Shown: positions 46,001-57,575 of the stretch, piece after piece
Numbering within the stretch: position 1 is the stretch's first letter
Layout of the letters: each line of letters opens with the position of its first letter
Program-made: the position numbers and the translations under genes
Notes under the pieces: generated by a model
Databases searched by the model: none
What the model saw: only the letters and a program-made list of their open reading frames with translations
Told to the model about the DNA's origin: nothing
Assembly: GCA_000310025.1 (NCBI GenBank)
Contig: FN649727.1
Span: 1,165,601 to 1,229,600, forward strand
DNA length: 64,000 nucleotides
Source: Ectocarpus siliculosus
Lineage: Eukaryota; Sar; Phaeophyceae; Ectocarpales; Ectocarpaceae
Reading direction: 5' to 3'

Positions 46001-48245
46001 GAAGCGCAACAGGCACAGAAAAAGCTCAGTCGAGGGTGTGTGTGATTCATCGGAAGGCGTGCACAGGTGGATGTGCAGGCAGGGTCGAAAAAAAGTGCGA
46101 GTTTGAGCAACAGCACCATTGCCACGGAAGCACACAATGATATTGTTGTGTTAGAATTCTCCCTAAAATTTTCGAAATCCGATTCGTCTTTCTCCTCTTG
46201 TACCCTCTCTCTACGTTCGTCTTTCACGGCTCTCCGCTACTCACGGTGCAGGGAGCAGCCTGTTCCTTCCCGTCCCGGTGCCTGATCGACCAAGATGCCA
46301 GCGCGTTGTTGCTCATCGGGCCTTGCCCCTCCTCCACGGGGAACGCTGCGTCGGCGTCTCGAGTCTGGTAGAAGAGCCGCAGACTGCCGAACTCCACGTC
46401 GTCGCCGGCGGCGGGACCCATGGCCGTGTGGATGTACGCGCAGTGGGGGCACCCGTTGGAGAGAGAAACGCCGAGGGCGATCACTTCCTTTTGGCTTCGG
46501 GAGAGCTGCACAGACAAAGGTTCAAGGCGTGGAGAAAGGCCCGAGCGCTGATGAAAGGGGCCCCGTCGGGTGGGTGGGATTCGATATTGCTGGACACAGT
46601 CCGGAGTGCGAAGGTAGTGGAAAAAATTATCGCGGGAGAGAAACAACGCGCCGAAGGAGCACGCGATGACAGTATATGGCGCGAGAACGAAGTGTGTGTG
46701 CACTTGCAGAACCGTTGCAGGAGCTAGTAGTTCTAAATACGCATGTAGAGGTCACCTCACGTACCCCGTAAAAAAACAATGGCCTCTCAGAGGTACAAGG
46801 GGAGTATGTTTTCTACCGCGCTGGGCACCGAAGCCTTATCTCCTCCCGTTGCTCATGTTTGCGTTTAGCTACCTCGCTGCCAGCCACAGATGCCTCTACT
46901 TAATCTGCAAATAAATTGCAGGTAGACTGTTGCAGACAGGTCTTCCAGCAAGGAGTTTACGAAATATTCTACGTACTTGTAACGTAGAATACACACCGAA
47001 TTTACAATTTACCAGGTACCTTTCTCTTTTTTCTTACAGTATCACCCAACGAACCCATCTCTATCCATAGAAACGAGTCGAAGATCGAATAGACATGAGT
47101 TCGTAGCATCAGCGGAGGTGACCTGTATTTCTCTACGATTTCCTGGAGCAGCACACAGCGATATCTCCGCGGTGGGTAACAGACTCAATACGACAGTTTG
47201 GTAGCCGTCGTGTGTATCTCTTCTGTATGATATGCTGGGAACGTGACGTGTAGAAGGTAAGTTTTGGGATGATTTTGTTTTTTGGGTGTGCTACATACCG
47301 TATTTTGAGGCACCCTTGGAATCGTAGAACAAGCATCCTCTTTGAAAAATGTGCGTGCACCGATACCAGTTTCGTAGATATGTGCAAGGGGCTAGCGGGA
47401 GAACATTCTACTGCCTCCATGTGTGCCTGAGGTGGTAGCTATTGATGGTACAACTGAGTGGGGCGGTACAGCAGGTTTGGGTGTGTACAATATAAGAGGA
47501 CATGGCGACCTCAAATACATATGTTCGGTGGGTAGCGCGGACCTCTGGGTGAGTTTACCACTTCACGCAGCGGCTATAGTGTCTACAATAGAGTAATTCT
47601 TATAATTCTTCATTATATCTGTTCTCCTATACAATACAGTACTGATGATGTGCGCATGTACACAGCGCGATGGGCGGATCCAGAGGAATCCAGGTGAGCT
47701 TTTGACTTCGAGATGGACCATTGTCCCGCTCGATCGTGGTCACACATTGTATATGCAGGACGCACGCCTAGACTATCGGCGAGAGACATGCAAGAGCGAA
47801 CACCTTACGAGCATCTCAAGCTACACTGCAGGAAGCAACTTATTGCTTCTGCAGGAAGCGCCGAAATCTCTCCCACACACACAACCATCGCGTTAGTTCA
47901 TGATAAGTTTCGAAAGACTAGACTAGACTAGAAAGTTCGCCACCTCACCAGCCCTTTCCGGCGATACGCTTCCGTATTGACCGCCCAGAGTGCCGCGCTG
48001 AACCTCGGGTTGTGCATGGCTACACTGATGGGGTTCCTGGCTGGCACCGGAGGGTTGAAACCTGTCTCTCCAAAGAGCAGCTTGAGATTCCTGCGCTGGT
48101 ATTCATTCAACTTGGCCTCTTCGTCCGTTAGCTGGAGAGCTTCGGCGTCGGCCCAACGGTCCAGGATGCGGTCGCGTTCGCTCGTTTCCTTGCGAAGAAC
48201 GATAACCTTCTGGTCCATTGCTGCTGCTGTGCTTGCTTCTGGCAT
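43076..48245 (-). CDS. AhpD-like / carboxymuconolactone decarboxylase family protein (8 exons)
   Basis: Exons on the minus strand: 48245-47949, 46505-46245, 45913-45846, 45503-45329, 44551-44300, 44204-44121, 43971-43855 and 43183-43076. All have GT-AG borders and consistent phase, giving 453 residues. The start is the ATG of MPEASTAAAMDQKVIVL. Exon 2 carries the AhpD redox motif E-x11-C-x2-C-x3-H (EVIALGVSLSNGCPHCAYIH). In AhpD this Cys pair and His act in peroxidase or disulfide chemistry. The second half (LASEC-type helices, e.g. VASHRTDDTLLSECQ, then AVLWSAFLAGQRSCQLAI) looks like a second helical CMD half without the CxxC. The protein is longer than bacterial AhpD and resembles two-domain eukaryotic forms. 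The substrate is unknown and no targeting signal is obvious. It is divergent from RRP8, 400 bp away. The last exon rests on splice signals and a W-x-AF motif only. Confidence 0.82.
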
Positions 48246-48645
48246 TGTGTGCTCTTGGTGTACAGCAGTTGTTTCCTCGTTGATGTGTCTTCTGTTGGTT
48301 GCAGAGAGATGACATGCACGTGCGTGCGTTCATGGGTCATGATCCGAAATCAGTTCGAAAAAATAGTTCTCCCGACGGAACGCTCGTTGATAGAGATGGA
48401 TTCGTTGTGTCTTTTATATATATGCGCGGGACTGTTGAAATCCCTCCCCCCCTCCCAGGCATCCAAACATGCCTCCTGCTGCCTCACAAGCACCACGCAC
48501 GTTTTGTCTGTGCCCTGCTGACTGCCGACACTAGTGTGCGCTCGTTGTAAACTGGGTCCGTGCCCGACCCGTGTACTAGAAGGGCGGTTGGTGTTCGTGT
48601 CGTCGTCGCGTGGTTGTTATCCCGCGCTTGGGACATCACAATAAT
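48246..48645. promoter_or_regulatory. Bidirectional promoter region between AhpD-like gene and RRP8
   Basis: A 400-bp head-to-head spacer. A TATA-like stretch (TTTTATATATATGCG) lies near 48412-48426. Its role for either gene is inferred only. Confidence 0.45.
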
Positions 48646-51600
48646 ATGGGTGGCGAGGAGCAGCACCAGCACCGGGAGCACGCGGCGGGATCGTCATCAG
48701 CCAAGAAGAACAAGCGCAAGCGAAAGAAGGGGAAGGGCGGCAACAACCCAAATCTCGGGGAGCCTGGCGGTGACCACGCAAGAAGAGAAACGGAAGGAGA
48801 GAGAGGTAGTGTGGCTGAGACTGCAGCTGGTGGCGCCGAACAGCAGCAGGGTGGCGGCAGCAACAATATCAGCAGCAGCCACAGCATCAACCACAGAGAC
48901 AGTGCAGCCAAGAGCCCACCGCACCAGCGGCGGCAGGAGCAGCAGCAGCAACAGGCCGCAAGTTCGGCCAAGGCCACCGTGTCCAACTCTTACTCGGAAG
49001 CCAGCAGCGATAGATGCATAGATGGCGGTGGGAAGAAGAAGAGGAGCAAGAAGCGTCGTCGAAAAGAAGCAGACGATGCAGCAGCAGCACCAGCCGCAGC
49101 CGCTGCACCAGCAGCAGCACCCGCACAAGAAGCAGCGTCCTCATCGGCAACGCCTCCTGGCGATGCTGAACATGTGCCACCGGTCGAGCGATGCAACGAT
49201 CACGGTGGGAAGAAGAAGAGCAAGAGACGTCGTCGAAAGGAAGCAGCATCAGCTGCAGCAGCAGCCGCAGCAGCAGCATCAGCATCAGCGACAGTATCGA
49301 TACCAACGTCTTCATCGTCAGCAGCGCCTCCGCCGCGCGATGCTGAACGGGAGCCACCCGTCGAGAGCAGGAACCGACACCGCACCAAGACACCCAAGAA
49401 GGCAATGGAGGTGGGCCACAATAGCAGCACCAACAACGACAAGATGCCGATAAGTCCCGTGCAAACGAAAGGGTCGCGACCTTCTGGGGGAGGCAACACA
49501 GCCGGGCGGGCGGCGGCGGCGGCGGCGGCAGGGTCTGGATCGGGCGCTCCCAGGCTGTCGGAGCTGCAGAAGCGCATGCGGCAGAAACTGGAGGGCGCCC
49601 AGTTCCGCATGATCAACGAGACGCTGTACACGTCGGAGAGCGGGGTCTCGCTCGCTAAGTTCAAGCAAGAGCCGGAGCTATTTGATGTGGTGAGAAAGAA
49701 AGGGGAGGCTTTGTGCCCTGCCTCGCTGTAAAATCAGACTTTTTGACGCCCTGCTGGTGAAGGCCAACTTTGTTGGTTTCCCCGTGGTCGCTTGGTCAGC
49801 AGGGCTACTTCGCGGCAATATGTGTCATTACCAAGCTGATGGATAGATTATGCGTATACCGGGGACCCCAGTAGACGAAAATCATGAAACTTGTTGGTTG
49901 CCACATGCAGCATGTCGCGGAACGTTACATAGGGCCGATCACCAGCAGGGGAACCCTCCATACGCATGAAAGTTAGCGACTACGAAGCGTCTAAACGATA
50001 CAGTATGCCGTTGGACCCCCACTTTGACTCATAATTTTGGCGTGCGCTAGGCGATAGGGTTCATGCGTATCGTGTTTTTTTTTTTTTTGTAGGCGGTAAC
50101 CTGTCCCCCCGCCTGGCGCCGAGGAAGAGGTATGTGTACGCGGGAGAAGTTTGGGAAGGTCCGCCCGCCGGGGGGGGGGGGGGGGGAAACAGGGCTCATC
50201 CAATCCAACGCTTAAGTTATGTGATCCACAACTGGCAAGCGTACAGCAGTTTTACCCAAATCCCTTTCCCCACAGGAAAACCCTAACAAAAGCTGCCCCA
50301 TGTCCGCTTGGTGGACCAATTAACCCTCCTTTGAATCCCACGAACGCAGCTGCTGTTTTCCCCCCCCATGGTACCTGGATCCCCCCCCCCCGTTTTTTCC
50401 CCCCCCAAAAAAATCCCCAACCAACCCCTCTGCCAAAGTACCCCAAAGGATTTCCAAAACAGGGGGGGAAATGGGCGGGGCCTCCCCTGGGCATCATTTT
50501 CGACTGGGTGAAAAAATTCCCCAAGGNNNNNNNNNNNNNNNNNNNNNNNNNNNNNNNNNNNNNNNNNNNNNNNNNNNNNNNNNNNNNNNNNNNNNNNNNN
50601 NNNNNNNNNNNNNNNNNNNNNNNNNNTTTTGGGTTATCCGGGGGCCCCCGGAAGAGAAAATCCAGAAAATTTGTGGGTGCCCACAGGCAGCATGCCGGGA
50701 ACCTTTAAATGGGGCGGTCCCCCGCCGGGGGACCCCCCCTTCCCCAGAAAATTTGGGGTTTCGGAGGGTTTTAAAGAATCCAGTAGGCGGTGGGCCCCCC
50801 CTTTGGATTAAAATTTTGGGCGGGCGTTGGGGGATGGGGTTCAGGGTTTTGGTTTTTTTTTTTTTTTGGAGGGGGGAACCCTGCCCCCCCCCCGGGCCCG
50901 GGGAAAGAGGTAGGTTTCCGGGGGAAAATTTGGGAAGGTTCCCCCCCCGGGGGGGGGGGGGGCGGCAAGCAGGCCTCATCCAATCCAACGCTTACGTTAT
51001 GTGATCGACAACTGTCAAGCGTACAGCAGTTATACCAGAGTCCATTCACCAGCAGGAAACCACTAGCAACAGCTGCACCATGTCCGCTTGCTGCACCAAT
51101 CAACCCTCCTTCGACTCCCACGATCGCAGCTGCTGTTTCCTCCGCCCATGTCACCTGACTCCCCCCTCGCCGTACTCTCCGCCACCAAAATACTCCCGAC
51201 CGAACCTCTCTGCAAAAGTACCACAGAGGATTCCGAGAACAGGTGGAGAAGTGGCCGGTGCATCCGCTGGACATCATTATCGACTGGCTGAAGAAGTACC
51301 CGAAGGCGCGAGTGGCCGACTTTGGCTGCGGGGAGGCGCGTCTTGCGGCGACGGTGCCCAACAAGGTGTGGTACTGCTGCAGGGGCCCAAAGGCATTTGC
51401 AATGTGTTGCCCGTCATCGTTAGGTATCCATCTGTGTCTTTTCGCCCGCGTGTTTCTAGGGGAGCCGAAGTCATGTTACGTTATTTGTCGTATTTCCGTA
51501 GAGTCGCAGTTTTTGGTCACTGGCGTCGCACAGGATGATTCGGCTTTGTCGACTCCTCTCCTTGTTCCCCAACCTCGCGGCTCCTTTCTCGCAGCCAACA

Positions 51601-52913
51601 ATGAAAAGCAACATTGTTGGCGTCGCCCTGCACAGGTGCCATGAAAAGAGGTTCGCACACTGAATTCGTGTGCTGTGTTGAACATTGTTGTCTCCCTGCT
51701 TTCATTCGGATTTTTATGCGCCCCTCCCCTCCCCGTCGACTTTCTGGTGATTTTTCCTCGACAACACGGCAGGTGCACTCGTTCGACTTGGTGTCACCGA
51801 ATCCGCTGGTGACCGCGTGCGACATGGCCAACGTCCCGATCAAGGACGCCTCGGTTCACGTGGCCGTCTTCTGCCTGTCGCTCATGGGGACTAACCTAGC
51901 GGACTTTTTGCGCGAGGCTCATCGGGTGCTCGTCCCGGGGGGGCTCGTGAAGGTGCACAGGGTGGAGGGGGTGGGGTGTAGACTACATGTTAGGTCTCCT
52001 CGGTGTTGTGGTGGCTGTCTCCTGTCTGCTGTCGTTGCTGTTGAATGTCGTCGTTGTCTTTGTTGTCATCGTTGCTGATGACGGTGTTGTTGCGGTGTTC
52101 TTTGATTGTTTTCTATCCGATATCCGGATTTGTTTTTTGCGCGTGCGTGGTTTCTCGGGGACAACCCGTACCCTATGCGGGCCAATACCCTTTGCGGGCC
52201 AATTCCCGATGCGACAAGCCATGCCCTATGCGGGCCAATGCCCTATGCGGGCCAATGCCCGATGCGGGCCAACCGAAACGCTCTACCCAACCATTCCTCC
52301 GTGTGACTTGCAAACCAAGGTGGCCGAGGTGAGGAGCAGGTTCGAGGGAGAGGAGGGCGGGGTGGAGCGTTTCTTGGAGGTGACGAGGCGTCTTGGCTTC
52401 GACACGAGGCAGATGGACCGCTCCAACAAGATGTTCCTCCTCGCGGAGTTCAAGAAGTCCGGCCGGAAGCCGGAGAGGGGTGTTGAGTTCGAGGCGAAGG
52501 TAAAACCGTCGCCGTCGCTGACTTTTTCTCTTCACAGGAGTGCGTGTGTGTGTCTGTTGTTGTGTTTTTGTCTTCACATGTTTCTGTGTGTCTCTAGAGT
52601 TGGGATTGACCGCGCAAACCGGCTGACCAATGAGAAGACGTCAGTCTCAGTGCGACTGCAAACAGAAAACCCTTACGAAGGCCATGATCTGGGACCCCCG
52701 AGGGGGAGGCTAGGCTGATCTCCGGATTGAAGGCAGACACATGTGTGTGCGTGTGTTGGTTTCTCTCGTTAGCATCGACCCTGCTATCCGGACGGCATAC
52801 AAAGAGGCGTAAGCTTTCAAGCTGGAAAGATTGCGCTAGCACGATGCCTTGTCGTGGCGCGCTCGCGTTTGTGTGAGCCTCTTTGGTTTGCACCGGCCGT
52901 GCTAACGGGCTAA
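48646..52913 (+). CDS. RRP8: Ribosomal RNA-processing protein 8, SAM-dependent rRNA methyltransferase (5 exons)
   Basis: RRP8 (nucleomethylin) makes the N1-methyladenine of the large-subunit rRNA in the nucleolus. Exons: 48646-49689, 51219-51365, 51773-51952, 52320-52499 and 52773-52913, all GT-AG and in phase, giving 563 residues. Exon 1 encodes a long low-complexity Ala/Ser tail with three Lys/Arg clusters ([35 protein letters not shown]), which are likely nucleolar signals. The family N-box follows ([20 protein letters not shown]). Exons 2-4 carry [20 protein letters not shown], the SAM motif [53 protein letters not shown] and VAEVRSRF...LGF. Exon 5 gives the C-terminus starting HRPCY and is less certain, because the family usually ends soon after a PCxYKRR-like motif. 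Intron 1 contains the artificial gap and duplicated sequence. Confidence 0.92.
49847..51306. repeat. False duplication around the second N gap
   Basis: 49847-50526 and 50627-51306 are the same 680 bp with a fixed offset of 780. The left copy is clean until about 50160 and then becomes homopolymer-inflated. The right copy is degraded until about 50960 and then clean. A corrupted copy of RRP8 exon 2 (about 50439-50526) lies in the left copy, so it is not a real exon or pseudogene. Confidence 0.92.
50527..50626. other. Assembly gap (100 N)
   Basis: Exactly 100 N between the two overlapping contig ends described for 49847-51306. Confidence 0.95.
52171..52272 (+). repeat. 17-bp minisatellite in RRP8 intron 3
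   Basis: Six units of CCCTATGCGGGCCAATG with small changes; the third unit is two bases longer (GACAAGCCATG). The array ends 47 bases before the exon 4 acceptor at 52319. Confidence 0.9.
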
Positions 52914-54725
52914 CCCATGAAGCGTTGTCAGTCTTTTTGCAGCAGGCATCAGCGCCCACACGCTTTTCTAGCGTGTCAGCGTGTATGGTGTTTGTCTGCA
53001 TCCCAAGTTAGCGAATCACAAAACGTTCGGCAGCATCCGTGGCAGGCCAAGATTTGTGCGATCCCCCAAGCCCTGTTTTGTTCCTCGTCTGCTTTGAAGT
53101 CGCGGGCGTCGACCTAGAACTTGTTTTCCCCCTTCTTGTGGTATTATTATTCAGAATGTTCGACTGAGCTTCCGAATTGAACGTTACATTCGAAGGTATT
53201 TTCGAGCCTTGATAATGGGGTGACGAAGGAGGGATGCAGATTCCCGGGGGCACCGGTGCTGGGTATTTCGCCGATGGAGTTCGGGTGCATTGGGAGCTAC
53301 GGTAGACCCTCCCCGTATTTATGCATACATCGTAATATTTTCTTGGCGGAGGCGGTGCACTTTGTGCGTTATCCCCAGTAACCGTAACGCCCGTCACGTC
53401 CCTCCCGATATACCCCGGCGCATGGTTGCTTCGAACTTCGCGACACAGGCCTGCATATACAAGCGACGATAGGGACGGGCTTTCGGAGAGCGTAGCAGCT
53501 CCGTCTGGGGTGTGCCAAGCGTTCTCGGTTGGGAAGTGCTGATGTGTTGCCGACGTAGAAGGAGCTGGAAGCTGGAGGTAGTGCTAGACAAGGGTCCATT
53601 GCTCCGATCAAGGATGTTGGAATTCTTGTTCAGCCTCGGCATATTTGTTGGCCGCCGTCTAGAAGTGAGGAAGTTTTCACGACTCTGTATCGATTTGATC
53701 GTCGGAGTAGATTGGTTCTTGTATCGGTGCCGCCGCCGGGGAGGTTGTTTCAGCGGCGACGGGCCTGCGTGAGTGCGTGGAGGCCATCCAGTACACGGCA
53801 GATTCTTTAGCAAGGGTTTTCCGGTGCATTCCACGGGCGTTATCATTGAGGGGTGATTATATCACCGATATTTGCTAAGAAACATGCGAACCAGGTCCAA
53901 GGTGCTTGCACACGAGGGGTAACCACCGTCGAGCAGCTAGCCGCAACAATAAGCAATTGTCAGCGCCATGATGGCGGGGTGCTGTGTATTCGTTTCGTGC
54001 TTTCACAGCAAGTCTCGTCTGGCATGTTCCCCCGCAGAAACGACAATCCCGTCGTATAAACGCGACATTCATTGCCCAGGCCAAAACCTTTCATGCAGCG
54101 TGCGCACGCAACATTGCCCAGGCCAATGCCTTTCATAGCGCGCACATCCACGTGCTAGTCAACTGCAAGAGAAATTCGCCGATTCACAGCATGCGTTCCA
54201 GCTGAAGCTAGGTGAGATACGCTCCTCCCTAACCAAGCCCCGACCGCATTGAGCCGACGCCCCCAGCCGGTCTAGCGCCCCCCCTGGTGATGGCTCCAAA
54301 GTGCGACGGCGTCGCTTGGTTTGGGCACCGGCGGGTCTACTATCTCTTCTCTCGGCTGCCCCGTCAAGATGTTGTATCCGCACCTGTCGTCCAGAGCGAG
54401 AGAGAAGCAAATCTTGTATGCGATGTAAACTGGCAGACATTTCCAGCTGACGTGGTGGGAGCGCATCAGATATACTCTGGGACTCACGTTTATGTCAGAG
54501 GTTCGATTGCAGGAAGTCTGCTAGTTTTGGTCGTTGTCACGACGGGGAAGACTAACGATGGACCCCCGGCACAGGTTTGCCTGGACAATAAATGTCAACA
54601 CGGTTGAATACTGCTGTCTCTCTTGAGTACCAAACCCGAAGAGGCGACACCAGCTGCTACAACTGCCCACGTGTTATCCCAACTTTTTCGAGGGGTCGTC
54701 AACATAGCAACGTGGTGCCGCTCAC
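52914..54725. other. Intergenic region without recognised genes
   Basis: No convincing exons are seen. A two-copy ~40-bp repeat lies at 54069-54145 (CATTGCCCAGGCCAA-CCTTTCAT). An assembly-quality poly-G run occurs elsewhere in the window but not here. Confidence 0.4.
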
Positions 54726-54830
54726 CTCGAGTCCCCAAGGCGGGTTAGATTGTTGGATCTGACCTGAGCCCTGTGCTTGGTGACGTTGTCGGCGTACTCT
54801 AGCCGGTCCCCGTCAAGGCCGTCATTGTAC
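54726..54830 (-). CDS. Putative single exon of an unrecognised minus-strand gene
   Basis: A 105-nt open segment bounded by CTACAG and AG|GTGAGC on the minus strand. It encodes a charged, G/C-third-position-biased peptide (YNDGLDGDRLEYADNVTKHR, then NNLTRLGDSR). The look of the peptide and the clean splice signals favour a real exon, but I do not recognise the protein. It may belong to the same transcript as the exons at 57261-57575. Confidence 0.4.
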
Positions 54831-57260
54831 CTGTAGCCGAAAAAGTGTTAAGTGAGAAGGAAGGCGGCTTACAGTAGGGGTTTCAGGACCGGGGTAAGGG
54901 TGGGAAGGCCTAGGGAAACAGCGCCGATACAAGGCACCCGCGGATACTCCCCGGTGCAACCCCTGTAGGCAGGGTACTGTTGGTGATCTGTCCTAGTTGT
55001 TTCATGTTTTGGAAGCATGGAAGATTAACCACAGCAGTTCCGAGGAAAATATGCGCCGCAACTTTCGGGTACTGTTTCGTATGGCGTCGTCCCGGCATGG
55101 GGATGGCAGTTTCCGGTTCCATCTTGGTTTTCTACTACACTTGTAGGCATCGCCTGACTCCGTGGGGGAAACACACGGGGGTTCGCATCTCAAGGTGGGT
55201 CGAATGATCACGAGCGTGTTGCTCCCGCCTGAACTGCTTTCGGCGCGCCCACGGTTGTTTGAACACTACGCAGAATGTGCCTCGAGAAAACATATTGAGC
55301 GTGAGATTGTCTCAACGTAGCCCACTTGCACCGGCAATCAAGGGCGCCAAGAATGGTACTAGGCAATTTTTTATAGTTTCCAGATGATCTGGTATGTTGA
55401 CGCCGTGAGCGAGCGTGGTATACGAGACTGGAAATAATCGACGAAAGGCACCTGGGCTGGCGTGTTCCTATCCCACCCTGCTGGCGGTCCTTGTGTTAAT
55501 TGCTCACCTGAGGCTGATCATGTTGTACGGCACCCCCGATTTGTTTTTCTTGCTCTTTTCCCCCTCATCTCGAAGCCGGTTCCACCTCTGCTCGTCGTCC
55601 CCTTCCTTTTTCTCCATGTCTTCCCAACGTTTCCCTTCTCGTTCCACTCGCAACTGATGCAAGTTATGGTGTTGTCCGAAACGTCAACGAGAACAACGGG
55701 GGTGGCCAATGTTGTTGGAATGATGTCGCCCACGCCCCGCGAACCCCGGCGCTCACGTAGAGCACCAAAACGGTGTGGCTCATGGCAACATACACACACG
55801 TGCAGTGTCGTTTAACCGGACCGGAACACGAGAAATAACCGCAGAATGAAGGCGCTCTGCAATCTCCTCCTCTGGTTGTGACCGACTGCAGGGTCACCTA
55901 AATAATGCAGTGCCGGAAAACATTCATGCACATAAAGCGGGGCGCTGTCTCAATGCTCGAAACGCGTTGATGATATTCTTCATACCTGCCTGCGGTTGTC
56001 GTTTATTTGGACCTTTCTCTCGTGCTGCGCCTTTCGGCGTAGGTGCTCCTCCCCGACCGTGTCCGAGTGAAACCGATCAGCATCTACGTGGGAGCATCCG
56101 GAAATCGACGGTGGAAGTTGTGGTGACAACGGCAAGTATTTGTAGATCAGGAAGGGTTGTACAATGGAAATCTGGAAGAGCGCTGAATATACTGGTATGC
56201 CCCGTTTCGGTGCGGACCGCTGCCCAGCGAACGCCGAGATTCCCGCCTACTCTGTGGGCTGCGGCACCCATTGTTTCCTTGTGGTCGGGGCAATCCACGA
56301 AGCACGGCGTTACTCCGAAAAATGTTAAACTACGTAGCTCTACATACCTTGCCATGGTTAAACTACGTAGCTCACTTCATCGTCAGCAAATTGTGGGCTC
56401 AAGATCGCCAAAAGGTTCCCGACATTGAAAAAAGTTGCCTCTGAGACCACCACCCTCCCCCTCCTGTCTTCCAGTGCGTGTCCACCCACCAGCAATGAAG
56501 CCAGCCGCGTCAGGTGTGCACTCGGTGAGCGAGACCCCTTCTGGCGGGAGGTTATCGCGATTCATCTTAGCTGCTTGCCCTGCCCTCTGCGCACACCAAC
56601 GTCGTTGCCACAAGCGTTTTGGGTGAGCCGGGTTTGACATGTGGTATTACGGAATCTGCTGTATTTTGCGCAACAGGCATTAGAGGGCTTTGGCGCTAGG
56701 CACTCATGAGGCGCATTCATAGACCATAAACATATCCACCGTACGAAATGAGTGGTATGCATATCGCTGCTGTGGTACCTTTTGCAACGTGAAAACAAGA
56801 TGATCGCACAGACAGGTGGCGGCTGCTTGTCGGTTACCGTGCTGGCTGTTGTATGAAAATATGTTCGGAAAGATTGATCGAATATCACGCGTGCGGGTCG
56901 GGTTGTCGACAGTCAAATGTTTCCGTGGCACATTGAGCATGTTGCGCGATAGCCGACTGCAGTGCATGAACACCCAAGCTTTGCAGTCTAGGAATGGTGG
57001 GAATATGTTATACCGACGCGTGGGTTCTTGTTTTGGCATGTGCAGTGTGAGTGGATGTATCCATCTATGGGCGAGCGCTTTCATTGGGTGTTAAGAAGGT
57101 CCTACTTGGGCTCAATGTTACAGTAGTGACGCCATTGTGTGATTGTAGTTAGCATCTGTTCGACGCTTGCGTACAATGCATGTGTATGCGGACGTGTGCG
57201 AACGCGGATATATGATTTGCAGCAGATAAGTAGCCACCTCGGAATGCGGCCCTGGCTCAC

Positions 57261-57575
57261 CTGCATCAACCTTCCCTTTTCGAGCGCAACCTTGTCTTTG
57301 AGCGCCCTCCGCTCTGGTCTTGTCATCGGCTTGATGTTCCGCTGAGATAACAGGTAGAAGAGTAAGGTAGGGTGGTATATAGCACGCTAGAAAATAGATA
57401 TGGATTCTGTTGACAAATAATGCCGTGTGCGTGACTATACGTCGAAGACAATACTCAAACACGGGCGAGCCTGGCGTTTGGCCGGCACGCGAAACCAAAC
57501 ATTTAGGAAGGATAGCAGACTTACGAAACCGAAGGCGCTCTCTGGTAGCTCCATGGTAGTCACGGGGCGTTGAAC
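57261..57575 (-). CDS. Two exons of an unrecognised minus-strand gene
   Basis: Exon 57575-57525 (17 codons, VQRPVTTMELPESAFGF) and exon 57341-57261 (27 codons, RNIKPMTRPERRALKDKVAL then EKGRLMQ). Each is flanked by good AG and GTAAGT/GTGAGC signals and joins in phase 0. The second is a Lys/Arg-rich helix of the kind seen in RNA- or ribosome-associated proteins, but no family can be named. Upstream (57.6-57.9 kb) and downstream exons could not be fixed. Confidence 0.45.

Noticed and set aside
50439-50526. Second, degenerate RRP8 exon 2 (pseudogene or duplication)
   Set aside because: It lies in the corrupted end of a duplicated contig overlap and is explained as an assembly artefact.
52171-52272. 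CRISPR-like array
   Set aside because: The 17-bp units are directly adjacent with no unique spacers, in a eukaryotic intron. It is a minisatellite.
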